A stretch of DNA of 7,974 bases, from positions 1 to 7,974 of the forward strand of contig WGAK01000187.1 in NCBI GenBank assembly GCA_015494815.1, given 5' to 3'. Every line of letters begins with the position of its first letter. Position 1 is the stretch's first letter. Below the pieces are notes generated by a model, which was given only the letters and a program-made list of their open reading frames with translations, was not told the DNA's origin and searched no databases. Both the position numbers and the translations under genes were made by a program. Positions 1-5,917 of this stretch are shown piece by piece. This DNA comes from Anaerolineales bacterium (GTDB taxonomy: Bacteria; Chloroflexota; Anaerolineae; Anaerolineales; DRMV01).

Positions 1-417
1 TCGGCTTTGCGGCGCTACATAGAAAGCATGAAGAAAGCTAAGCAAGGCGAAAAAGAAATGTACCAAATGATGGGGAAAGCGTTAAGTGAGCTCTTCCCCG
101 CAAATGGTACCGATGTTGTGGCTGTAGATTGTTCACAGTTCAGAGCAGTATGTCGTTTATACCCTGAATTGGCGCGTAAGGGACGTGTGCAAGATATTTA
201 CGGAGCACAATGGCGGTGTATAGGCAAGGTTATTGATAAAATTCCCAACGGTGGTCTGGTGGATTTACTAGAAGGCTTACCTATCAGTTACTTTGCAGGA
301 GAGCAATTTTCATCTGTAATACAAGCTTTCAATAATGAGTTCGTTGGTGTAAACTTCAATAATGCTAAAGTTGAAGGCCCCGCTTTGGTTCTTGCTACAA
401 TGGCTATTTTCGCCTGA
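1..417 (+). CDS. Unrecognised protein, C-terminal part (5' end outside window)
   Basis: The reading frame is open from the left edge (Ser-Ala-Leu-Arg-Arg...) to a TGA at 415-417. A TTG at 7 is the first possible start, but the frame is not closed upstream, so this is probably the last 138 residues of a longer protein. It starts with a charged helical stretch (ESMKKAKQGEKEMYQMMGKA), followed by a mixed alpha/beta region and a hydrophobic tail ending GPALVLATMAIFA. There is no signal peptide, obvious membrane segment or catalytic motif. The tail is faintly like the C-termini of DUF6414-type proteins, but this is too weak for a name. Codon use is AT-richer than in the minus-strand genes to the right, and an attC-like repeat begins 5 bases after the stop. 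Both fit cargo of a mobile cassette. The reading frame is convincing; the function is unknown. Confidence 0.65.
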   Translation, partial: SALRRYIESMKKAKQGEKEMYQMMGKALSELFPANGTDVVAVDCSQFRAVCRLYPELARKGRVQDIYGAQWRCIGKVIDKIPNGGLVDLLEGLPISYFAGEQFSSVIQAFNNEFVGVNFNNAKVEGPALVLATMAIFA

Positions 418-421
418 TTAA

Positions 422-535
422 GCCGCCCAACCCTGCGTCCAGCGGACGCGGCTGCGCCGCGCGCGAACGTGGGCGGAATTTCGGGCCGAGGTCATGCGCC
501 AGCGATGGGGGTAGGACGGCGCCGCCGCGCCGCTG
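422..535 (+). repeat. GC-rich direct repeat copy A, attC-like 5' half
   Basis: This copy aligns with 1514-1628 over about 113 bp. The first 55 bp (422-476) match 1514-1568 without gaps at 42 of 55 positions by my count, and similarity continues to about 535. The ends of the 55-bp part pair: CCGCCCA (423-429) with TGGGCGG (470-476). Inside are two alternative hairpins, GCGTCC/GGACGC (435-440 and 444-449) and CGCGGC/GCCGCG (447-452 and 456-461). The 5' end GCCCAAC (425-431) fits the attC R'' consensus RYYYAAC. The 3' end CGTGGGC looks like GTTRRRY with a T lost. It lies 5 bases after gene 1 in the orientation an integron cassette would have. The 50-bp core is shorter than usual attC sites, and homology running past the core is unusual, so it may be another dispersed repeat. 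Confidence 0.6.
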
Positions 536-565
536 AGGCTGTCGTTAGCAAGGGATTCTCAATAA

Positions 566-632
566 AATCTTCCCCCTACTTCATCGTTTTTGGTATATAA
601 TAACAATATGAACAAGAATCGTCCCCCTACAT
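566..632 (+). promoter_or_regulatory. Candidate mntA promoter with flanking direct repeat
   Basis: A perfect TATAAT lies at 596-601. A start site about 7 bases downstream would fall at or near the ATG at 608, giving a leaderless mRNA, which fits the lack of any Shine-Dalgarno sequence there. No good -35 hexamer is visible. A 16-bp direct repeat with the form AATCnTCCCCCTACnT occurs at 566-581 and 617-632, 51 bp apart (near five helical turns) and bracketing the TATAAT. It could be an operator for autoregulation, as is common for toxin-antitoxin loci, or a chance or duplicated motif. Confidence 0.4.
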
Positions 633-928
633 TTACAGACATCAAGGCTTTTCCTATAGAGGCCATCGCTGAGATTTGTCATCGGTATCACGTGCGCTCC
701 TTGCGGGTTTTTGGGTCGGTGGCTCGTGGCACGGCGAAAAGGAGCAGCGATGTGGATGTGTTGGTAGAGTTTGCGGAGCCGGCGAGTTTGTTGGACCTTG
801 TCCGTCTGCAGCGGGAATTGTCCGAAGTATTGGGGCAGCCGGTAGATTTGATAACGGAGAAGGCACTTAGCCCCTATATTCGCCCGCAAGTGGTGTCAGA
901 AGCGCAGGTGGTGTATGAGCGTGCATGA
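608..928 (+). CDS. mntA: MntA-type nucleotidyltransferase antitoxin
   Basis: This encodes 106 residues of the minimal nucleotidyltransferase (MNT) family. The signature GSVARGTAKRSSDVDVLVEF begins at residue 36 and gives the GS-x10-DxD catalytic motif (G36, S37, D48, D50). A third acidic residue, D80, is in PVDLITE. In characterised HEPN/MNT modules, MntA neutralises the HepT RNase by transferring AMP from ATP to a tyrosine near its active site. I prefer the ATG at 608: the TTG at 590 would add only VYNNN-like residues that read through the TATAAT. The gene is full length and all catalytic residues are present. Its 3' end overlaps the hepT remnant by 14 bases, the usual operon layout of the pair, but that partner is truncated. 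With no intact toxin here, the protein is either an orphan or acts on a HepT elsewhere. The family call is firm; present function is inference. Confidence 0.88.
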   Translation: MNKNRPPTFTDIKAFPIEAIAEICHRYHVRSLRVFGSVARGTAKRSSDVDVLVEFAEPASLLDLVRLQRELSEVLGQPVDLITEKALSPYIRPQVVSEAQVVYERA

Positions 929-986
929 GGACAGGGTGTATCTAAGGCATATTTTGGATGCGATTGAGCGGATAGAGCACAGATGA
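915..986 (+). pseudogene. hepT: hepT (HEPN toxin, DUF86) remnant, first 23 codons
   Basis: An ATG at 915, inside the end of mntA, opens a 23-codon frame that ends in TGA at 984-986. Its product (VHEDRVYLRHILDAIERIE at its core) is the typical N-terminal helix of HepT/DUF86 toxins, which normally run to about 110-140 residues. The RxxxxxH ribonuclease motif and the AMP-accepting tyrosine region of intact HepT lie further on and are absent. The frame stops exactly where the SET gene begins, in an ATGA overlap, so the rest of hepT seems to have been replaced by recombination rather than lost to point mutation. The short frame may still be translated, handing ribosomes to the SET gene. Identification relies on recognising the family N-terminus, helped by the mntA overlap. 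Confidence 0.7.
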
Positions 987-1504
987 CTTTTTATGTGCTG
1001 AAAGAGACCGCGAATAAAAGTATAGGGGTGTTCGCTACTCGCAAAATCAAGAAAGGTGAACGCCTTTTCCACATTGACTTGAGAGGATTGCCTGCCTACT
1101 CCCTGGAAGAACTGGAATACCATCCAGAGGGTGACCATGCGGACTATGTGGGTCACGGGAAATATGTGATCAACTGCTCTCCTGCCTCCTTTCTTAACCA
1201 TTCGTGCGAGCCAAATTGCTATTGTAAGATGAAGTCTATCGCGGTGAAGGACATCTATGCCGCCAGGGACATTGAGCCCGGCGAAGAGTTGACTATTGAC
1301 TATGCGGCTACAGCCGTGGACCAATTCGCTGGGCAAGGCTTTTGGGTGTTGGATTGCAAATGTGGGAGTGCGAATTGTCGCGGGAGAGTGAGTGGCGACT
1401 TTTTCGAGTTGCCTGAAGAATTGCAAAGGCGATATTACCCCAATCTTCCGCCTTCAATCAAGCGCAAGTATCGGGCCCGTTTTCGCGCTCTTTTCAAGGA
1501 ATAG
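983..1504 (+). CDS. SET-domain protein lysine methyltransferase with post-SET motif
   Basis: This 173-residue protein is a nearly minimal bacterial SET-domain enzyme; the family transfers methyl from S-adenosylmethionine to lysine side chains of proteins. The parts are in order: GVFATRKIKKGE (15-26), an insert region (27-65), SFLNHSCEPNC (69-79) with the NHSCxPN motif that shapes the SAM pocket, GEELTIDYA (100-108) with the catalytic tyrosine, and a post-SET CKCGSANCRG (125-134). Cys75, Cys125, Cys127 and Cys132 would bind the structural zinc. The tail is basic (KRKYRARFR). There is no signal peptide, so it should act in the cytoplasm. The ATG at 983 overlaps the hepT remnant's TGA as ATGA, suggesting translational coupling; only a weak GGA lies upstream. 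A degenerate attC-like repeat follows 9 bases after the stop. The substrate is unknown; ribosomal or chromatin-like proteins are possibilities only. Confidence 0.88.
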   Translation: MTFYVLKETANKSIGVFATRKIKKGERLFHIDLRGLPAYSLEELEYHPEGDHADYVGHGKYVINCSPASFLNHSCEPNCYCKMKSIAVKDIYAARDIEPGEELTIDYAATAVDQFAGQGFWVLDCKCGSANCRGRVSGDFFELPEELQRRYYPNLPPSIKRKYRARFRALFKE

Positions 1505-1513
1505 CAAGGCGAG

Positions 1514-1628
1514 GCCGCCCACCCCCACCTTCCGCAAACGCGGCCTTGCCGCACGCGAACGTCGGCGGCAAATTCGGGCCAAGGCCACACGCCAGCCGAG
1601 GCCGTTGGACGGCGACGCCGCGCCGCCT
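1514..1628 (+). repeat. GC-rich direct repeat copy B, more degenerate
   Basis: This is the second copy of the repeat at 422-535, in the same orientation and again just after a plus-strand gene. Its ends still pair over CCGCC (1515-1519) with GGCGG (1564-1568), but the R''-like box has decayed to GCCCACC. The R'-like end reads CGTCGGC, so it matches attC consensus less well than copy A. The inner ACGCGGC...GCCGC arms are kept, with a TTG in place of the TGC loop. The tract GGACGGCG.CGCCGCGCCGC near the 3' end is almost identical in both copies. With copy A it brackets the low-GC mntA/SET segment. Confidence 0.55.
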
Positions 1629-1647
1629 CCGTCCTCGCCATCCGCAC

Positions 1648-1815
1648 GCCGCCCCTGTGTGCGCGCCCGGCCACGGCCATTTGTACGTGCAACGCTCGAT
1701 ACGCCTCCCCGGCCCGCGGCACCTCGTAGCCCGAGAACCCCAGACCCTCCACCACTTGCTCGAAAGCCCCCTGGCCCACCCAGGGACCTCCCGGCAGCGC
1801 AGGCTCTTCGAAGCA
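1648..1815 (-). pseudogene. Possible C-terminal gene remnant, unrecognised
   Basis: Read on the minus strand from 1815 down to 1648, one frame gives a protein-like stretch containing GPWVGQGAFEQVVEGLGFSG, then YEVPRAGEAYRALHVQMAVA. It has a balanced residue mix and plausible amphipathic helices, unlike the Arg/Pro-rich shadow frames around it. The frame runs on into repeat copy B, where the translation becomes low-complexity. No start codon with a ribosome binding site precedes it; upstream lies the terminator-like hairpin. It could be the tail of a lost gene or chance coding-like sequence. I cannot name a family. Confidence 0.2.
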
Positions 1816-1830
1816 ACGCGACGCACCAAC

Positions 1831-1864
1831 GAGGCCACGGCCCACACTCCCGGGCCGTGGCCTC
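1831..1864 (-). terminator. Strong GC-rich hairpin after acyl-CoA synthetase gene
   Basis: A perfect 13-bp inverted repeat, GAGGCCACGGCCC (1831-1843) and GGGCCGTGGCCTC (1852-1864), encloses an 8-base loop. It lies 24 bases beyond the minus-strand stop at 1889, where a terminator is expected between convergent transcripts. Neither strand has a T-tract after the stem, so it may act as a Rho-type pause or 3'-end protecting structure rather than a classical intrinsic terminator. Confidence 0.55.
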
Positions 1865-1888
1865 CAACAAGGCTATGGCAACGAGGGG

Positions 1889-3508
1889 CTACGCCTCGGG
1901 CGACGCGTACTGGGCCCGCAGCACCTTTTTGTCAATCTTGCCCACGCTGGTCTTGGGCAGGCTCTCGACGAACACGAAGCGGTCGGGGATGGCGTAGCGG
2001 GTGATGGCGCCCTCTTCGACATACTTGGCCAGGTGCTCCCGCAGGGCTTCGGCCGTGAGTTGCGCGCCGGCTCGCGGCACCACCACGGCCAAAGGCCGCT
2101 CGTCCCATTTGGGGTCGGGCACGCCGATGACCGCGGCCTCGTCCACATCGGGGTGCAGGCTGAGCAGGTTCTCCAGTTCCAGGGACGAAATCCACTCGCC
2201 GCCGCTCTTGATGACATCCTTGAGCCGGTCCACGATTTGCACATAGCCGTGCTCGTCCATCACGGCCACATCGCCGGTGTGCAGCCAGCCGTCCCGCCAC
2301 AACTGCTCCGACTTCTCGGGGTCTTTGTAATACCCCGGCGTGAGCCAGGGCGTGCGCACCACAATCTCGCCCTTTTCCTGACCGTCGCGAGCCACATCCT
2401 CGCCCTTCTCGTTGACCACCCGCAGTTTGACCAGGGGGATGGGCACGCCGGTCTTGATGAGGTACGCCAGTTTGCGGTCCTCGTCCCAGTCGGCCATGTA
2501 GGGCTTGAGGAAGGCCAGGGTGAGAATGGGCGCGGTCTCGGACATGCCGTAGCCCGCGTACACCTTGATGCCTAAGGCCCGGGCCCGCTCGGCCAGGCCG
2601 CGGGTGAGCCGCGCGCCGCCGATGACCACGGTCCAGTGGCTCAGGTCCAGCCCCTTGACCGCGTCCGCGCCCACAATCATCTGCAAGATGGTCGGCACGC
2701 AGTGGCTGAAGGTCACCCTGTGGCCCACGATGAGTTTGAGCAGCATGGCCGGCTCATAACGGCCCGGATACACCTGCTTGACGCCCAGCATGGTCATCAG
2801 ATAGGGCACCCCCCAGGCGTGCACATGGAAGAGGGGCGTGAGGGGCATATAAACCGTGTATTTGTCCACCCGATAGTCGCTGAAACCAAAAAGCGCGGCC
2901 GCACCGGCCAGGGTGTGCAGCACCAACTGCCGATGGCTGAAGAACACACCCTTGGGCTTGCCCGTCGTGCCCGTGGTGTAGGCCATGGTGGCCTGGGTGG
3001 TCTCGGGGAAATCGGGCAGTTCGGGCAACGGCTGCACGCCGTGAATCCAGGTCTCGTACTCCATCCGGGCCAGGGGGTGGTCCGGGGCCTGGTCTTTGTC
3101 GGTGATGACGATGTAATGGCGCACGGTGCTCAGATGGGGGGCCAGCCGTTCCACCAGCGGCAAGAAGTCTTCGTGGAAAATCAGCACCTCGTCTTCCGCG
3201 TGCAGAATGGTATAGCCGATGTCGGCCGGGGCCAGACGGGGGTTGATGGTGTGCAGCACATACCCCGCGCCGGGGATGCCGAAGTACATTTCCAGATAGC
3301 GGTGGCTGTCCCACTCGATGACGCCTACCTTCGCGCCGGGCTCCAGGCCCAAGGCTTGCAGCGCCGCGGCCAGGCGCAACACCCGCTGATACATGTCCGC
3401 GTAGGTGTATTCCACCTGGTCCCGATACACGATTTTCTGCTCAGGGTACCATTCGACACCGTGCTCCAACAGGCGTTTGAGCAACAACGGGTAATCATAC
3501 ACGGGCAT
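1889..3508 (-). CDS. AMP-forming acyl-CoA synthetase (fatty-acid-CoA ligase)
   Basis: This 539-residue member of the ANL (adenylate-forming) superfamily should activate a carboxylic acid with ATP to an acyl-adenylate and pass it to coenzyme A, feeding beta-oxidation or lipid synthesis. Motifs in order: phosphate-binding loop YTTGTTGKPKG (177-187), MPLTPLFHVHAWG (221-233), YGMSETAP (320-327), TGD (411-413) binding the ribose, the hinge region DRLKDVIKSGGEWIS (427-441), and PKTSVGKIDK with catalytic Lys524. Length is normal and no key residue is missing. It is closest in style to medium/long-chain FadD-like enzymes; the chain length cannot be read from sequence. The ATG at 3508 is chosen over an upstream in-frame start because AGGAGG (3516-3521 on the minus strand) sits 7 bases before it. 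There is no signal peptide. It has its own candidate promoter and is probably monocistronic. Confidence 0.93.
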   Translation of the reverse strand: MPVYDYPLLLKRLLEHGVEWYPEQKIVYRDQVEYTYADMYQRVLRLAAALQALGLEPGAKVGVIEWDSHRYLEMYFGIPGAGYVLHTINPRLAPADIGYTILHAEDEVLIFHEDFLPLVERLAPHLSTVRHYIVITDKDQAPDHPLARMEYETWIHGVQPLPELPDFPETTQATMAYTTGTTGKPKGVFFSHRQLVLHTLAGAAALFGFSDYRVDKYTVYMPLTPLFHVHAWGVPYLMTMLGVKQVYPGRYEPAMLLKLIVGHRVTFSHCVPTILQMIVGADAVKGLDLSHWTVVIGGARLTRGLAERARALGIKVYAGYGMSETAPILTLAFLKPYMADWDEDRKLAYLIKTGVPIPLVKLRVVNEKGEDVARDGQEKGEIVVRTPWLTPGYYKDPEKSEQLWRDGWLHTGDVAVMDEHGYVQIVDRLKDVIKSGGEWISSLELENLLSLHPDVDEAAVIGVPDPKWDERPLAVVVPRAGAQLTAEALREHLAKYVEEGAITRYAIPDRFVFVESLPKTSVGKIDKKVLRAQYASPEA

Positions 3509-3577
3509 GGCACGACCTCCTGTCAATGGGGGACCGAAACGGAAAACGCACCCCCGGCCCACGCCGAAGGTGCTTTC

Positions 3578-3586
3578 ATTTTAGCA
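3578..3586 (-). promoter_or_regulatory. Candidate extended -10 promoter for acyl-CoA synthetase gene
   Basis: On the minus strand the bases read TGCTAAAAT, an extended -10 (TGn plus TAAAAT, one change from TATAAT). A start near 3571 would leave a leader of about 60 bases with the AGGAGG before the ATG. No clear -35 is seen. Just upstream, an inverted repeat GGAAAA/TTTTCC (3601-3606 and 3615-3620) covers the -35 area and could be an operator. Everything else in the 172-base gap is GC-rich. Confidence 0.4.
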
Positions 3587-3680
3587 GAATTTGCCCGTCT
3601 GGAAAAGCAACATTTTTTCCGGCCGGGGGAAATCCACAGAGCGCGCGCGTTTCGCCCGCCAAGCGCGGCGATTTGGCATC

Positions 3681-4229
3681 TCAGGGGGCTACGGGCGTCG
3701 GCGACGGGCTCGGCCCCCACAGCGCCTCCAGCCGCTGCGCCCACCCCGGCGGCAAGGCGCGGCCTCGCCACGGCCGAGGCCCCGGTGGCCGTCTGCCGAT
3801 GGGGCCCAGGCGTAACTCGCACTGCACATACACATCGGCCCCCGCGCCGCCGAAGCACAGGTCGAAGCCCGGCCCGCCGATGAGCACATCGTCGCCATCG
3901 CCGCCAAACAGCACATCCAGGCTGCTACCGGCCACAAGGCAATCGTCGCCGGCCAGGCCGTCCAGCCAGTCCGAGGCCGCGGTGCCCAAAATCAGGTCGT
4001 TGCCGTTGGTGCCCGTGCCGCCCAACACGATGGTGTGCACGGTGATGCCGCCGCACGCGTCGGGCTTGAGTTGCTCGGGGCTGACGCGTAGAGGCCCCAC
4101 ATCGTCGGCGCGCGAGCCCGCCACGGTCAACGCGGCGGCCCTGGCCGGGCCCAACAGGCCCAGCATCAACAGCGCGCCGATCAGCCACCCCCGGCGCCGG
4201 CTGCGTCCGCGACTACGCCAGCGTCGCAT
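3681..4229 (-). CDS. Exported RTX-type nonapeptide-repeat (calcium-binding) protein
   Basis: The product has 182 residues. A basic N-terminus (RRWRSRGRSRRRG) and hydrophobic core (WLIGALLMLGLLG) ending near ARA (31-33) form a signal peptide. Seven tandem nonamers run from residue 73 to 135, such as GTNGNDLIL, GGDGDDVLI and GGAGADVYV, each with Asp at position 6. This is the RTX pattern (GGxGxDxUx) that folds as a calcium-loaded parallel beta-roll. Four cysteines (59, 97, 125, 137), two inside the roll, are unusual for this class and would suit disulfides outside the cell. The tail is Pro/Arg-rich. Classical RTX proteins use type I secretion with a C-terminal signal; this one appears Sec-exported. 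Its ATG lies within the end of the DUF5305-like gene (17-base overlap) with GGAGG 9 bases upstream, so it is the last gene of that operon. Binding role is inferred from family. Confidence 0.82.
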   Translation of the reverse strand: MRRWRSRGRSRRRGWLIGALLMLGLLGPARAAALTVAGSRADDVGPLRVSPEQLKPDACGGITVHTIVLGGTGTNGNDLILGTAASDWLDGLAGDDCLVAGSSLDVLFGGDGDDVLIGGPGFDLCFGGAGADVYVQCELRLGPIGRRPPGPRPWRGRALPPGWAQRLEALWGPSPSPTPVAP

Positions 4230-5373
4230 CCGTGCCTTCCTCCGGGGCGGTCGTTTCGTCCGCGGCAGCCGCGGCCTCGACGGGAGCCGCGTCCGCGGTC
4301 ACGGTCGGAGGCGCGGGCCAGGGCTCGCGGTACCCGTACACCGCGTCGGGCAGGCGCACCAGCAAGTGCAGCGCGGCGTCGGTGCGAACGAGCAGCACGG
4401 GCTCGTCCCACTGGTCGGCCAGGCGCAGCACGGCCTCGGGTGAGGCCGAGGTCCAGCGTGACGCCACCGCATCCAGCCACGGGCCGGGCTGCACCTCCAC
4501 CCCACGGCCCCCGGCCCAGGCCCGGAAGTACACCTCGGGCCACCGGGGGCGCGCCCAGGCCAGCCCGGCCTGCAACGCGACGAGCACCACCAGGCCCAGC
4601 CCGCTCAGCCCCAGGCCCCACACGCGCCAGCGCGCCACTGGCGCTTCCCAGGGGCCCAGGCCCATCTGCCGCGGCACCTGCACGGTGCGCTCCAGCACAC
4701 CCTCCCAACGCGGGGCCGCGAGGTCGCCGTCCTCGTCAGGGCTCGCGGGGCTGCGCTGCAATACATACAGCCCCGGTGCCTCGCGGCGAAAGGCCAACGC
4801 GCTGTCCGCGGTGGTTTCCCACGGCTGCCCGGCCAACTGCCCGGCCCAGTGGGCGGTCACTCCTACCCGCAGGGTGTAACGCCGGGCCGGCGGCAACGCG
4901 CGCTCGCGCTGGCGCAACAAACGCTCGACCTGGTCCAGGTCCAGGGCGCCCGTCAATTCCACATGCCCGCCCTGGCCGCGCGTGGTCGCCAAATCCCAGG
5001 TGCGGTACCAGCCGTAGTCGTCCTCGATGCGCACCCACAGGCGGGCCTGGCTGCGCAGGTCCGTCGCGGGGGCGTCAGTGTTCAGGCGGGCCGTGAAGGT
5101 CACCGTGACCTGCGGCGTGACTTCGCGATACAGCGGCGCGCCCCAGGGTAAGCGCTCGTCCTCGGCCAAAGTGGCGGGGACGGGCGCGGTGTACATCCAC
5201 GCGGCCTGCACCTGCCACGGCACGGGCTCGGTGACGGTCTCATAGCGGGGCGTTGCGTAAGCCCAGGCCGTCAGCGCCAGGCCCGCCAGCAAGGCTATCC
5301 AGGCGGCCAGGTGCAGCGGCTCGAACCAGGCCGCGGCCGCGTAGGCGCGTGGTCGCCAAACCGATGCCGTCAT
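4213..5373 (-). CDS. DUF5305-like two-TM membrane protein
   Basis: This protein of 386 residues has a short N-terminus, a membrane segment at about 20-39 (LHLAAWIALLAGLALTAWAY), a large beta-rich extracytoplasmic region (40-248), a second membrane segment at about 249-273, and a C-terminal domain ending in an Ala/Glu/Thr-rich tail. The PRYETVTEPVPW stretch after TM1 and a membrane-anchored beta domain beside a signal peptidase match DUF5305 proteins, known from archaea and some bacteria; no biochemical function is established to my knowledge. The ATG at 5373 overlaps the peptidase stop as ATGA, with GGAG upstream, so the two are likely translated together. Longer upstream readings would overlap the peptidase gene deeply and are rejected. 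I infer a partner or scaffold role for the peptidase or its exported substrates. The family name is moderately sure; topology is clear. Confidence 0.7.
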   Translation of the reverse strand: MTASVWRPRAYAAAAWFEPLHLAAWIALLAGLALTAWAYATPRYETVTEPVPWQVQAAWMYTAPVPATLAEDERLPWGAPLYREVTPQVTVTFTARLNTDAPATDLRSQARLWVRIEDDYGWYRTWDLATTRGQGGHVELTGALDLDQVERLLRQRERALPPARRYTLRVGVTAHWAGQLAGQPWETTADSALAFRREAPGLYVLQRSPASPDEDGDLAAPRWEGVLERTVQVPRQMGLGPWEAPVARWRVWGLGLSGLGLVVLVALQAGLAWARPRWPEVYFRAWAGGRGVEVQPGPWLDAVASRWTSASPEAVLRLADQWDEPVLLVRTDAALHLLVRLPDAVYGYREPWPAPPTVTADAAPVEAAAAADETTAPEEGTDATLA

Positions 5374-5855
5374 GGTCGTCGCTCCCGATGGCGGCGCCGC
5401 GGGCGGACGGGGGCGAACCACACCCACACCAGCAGGCCCGCCGACGCCGCCAGCAGCGGCGCCCGCCAGGCCCACAGCCAGCCGCCGAGGCGCGGTACTG
5501 CGAACCAGTAGCGTCCCACAATGGCCTCGGGGGTGGGATGGTCGGGGTCGGTATAGGCGTTGGCATCGCCCTGCAACACCAGGCGGCCCTGGGCATCGTA
5601 GCCCACGATGCGGTGGAAGATGGCATCCAGTCGCGAGCCCCGGTAGAGCACCGGCTGCCCCACCGCGTAGTGCGCGGCCCGCCGCACCACGACCAAATCG
5701 CCCCGCCGAAAGGCCGGGGTCATGCTATCGCTTTGCAGCACCACCAGGGCCACGGACCCACCCAGGGCGCGCGGCCAGAAGACCGCGGCCACGAGGCCGG
5801 CCAGCAATGCCCAACGCCAACCTTTCCAACACCGCCAGTGCCAGGGCCCCCACAT
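5370..5855 (-). CDS. Signal peptidase I, S26B (SipW/archaeal) type
   Basis: This encodes a 161-residue membrane serine protease that should cleave signal peptides on the outer face of the cytoplasmic membrane. TM1 lies about residues 12-28. Box B reads QSDSMTPAFRRGDLVVV with catalytic Ser44 just before Met45. Box D reads FHRIVGYD with His81 where bacterial S26A enzymes have Lys, the mark of the S26B (SipW/archaeal/Sec11) group. Box E reads QGDANAYTDP with Asp97 and Asp103 as candidate third catalytic residues. A second membrane segment (about 124-148) is followed by a basic tail (RPRRRHRERR). The start at 5855 is the first ATG after the upstream gene; longer readings would overlap that gene out of frame. 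SipW-type enzymes usually serve a few dedicated substrates encoded beside them, here probably the small secreted protein upstream and the RTX protein downstream. Confidence 0.88.
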   Translation of the reverse strand: MWGPWHWRCWKGWRWALLAGLVAAVFWPRALGGSVALVVLQSDSMTPAFRRGDLVVVRRAAHYAVGQPVLYRGSRLDAIFHRIVGYDAQGRLVLQGDANAYTDPDHPTPEAIVGRYWFAVPRLGGWLWAWRAPLLAASAGLLVWVWFAPVRPRRRHRERRP

Positions 5856-5881
5856 CCCTATCGCCCCCCAAAGCCAGGCGC

Positions 5882-5908
5882 GGGGCCGCGGGTGCGCCCC
5901 GCGGCCCC
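5882..5908 (-). promoter_or_regulatory. 11-bp hairpin between small secreted protein and peptidase genes
   Basis: GGGGCCGCGGG (5882-5892) pairs perfectly with CCCGCGGCCCC (5898-5908) around a 5-base loop, inside the 62-base gap after the first gene of the operon. No T-tract follows on the minus strand. It could be a partial terminator or an mRNA-protecting stem, making the small secreted protein more abundant than the peptidase, as expected of a substrate and its enzyme. Confidence 0.45.
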
Positions 5909-5917
5909 CTCGCGCGC

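Larger units (their letters stand above)
1505..1888. other. GC-rich spacer between convergent genes
   Basis: No intact gene is supported in these 384 bases. The left third is repeat copy B. The middle (about 1648-1815) has a coding-like minus-strand stretch that may be a gene remnant. The right end has a strong hairpin next to the acyl-CoA synthetase stop. Several overlapping open frames exist on both strands, but their arginine/proline- or glycine-rich translations are what high-GC noncoding DNA gives. Confidence 0.6.

Noticed and set aside
590..607. TTG start for mntA at 590
   Set aside because: It adds six residues that read through the TATAAT and has no ribosome binding site; the ATG at 608 fits the family N-terminus better.
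1505..1888. tRNA or small RNA in the convergent spacer
   Set aside because: No acceptor/T-arm pattern or promoter could be found; GC-rich repeat and hairpin explain the structure seen.
2033..3883. Long plus-strand open frames opposite the acyl-CoA synthetase gene
   Set aside because: They are antisense to a gene with every ANL motif, and the translations are His/Gln/Gly-rich without family features; this is a common artefact of high-GC third positions.
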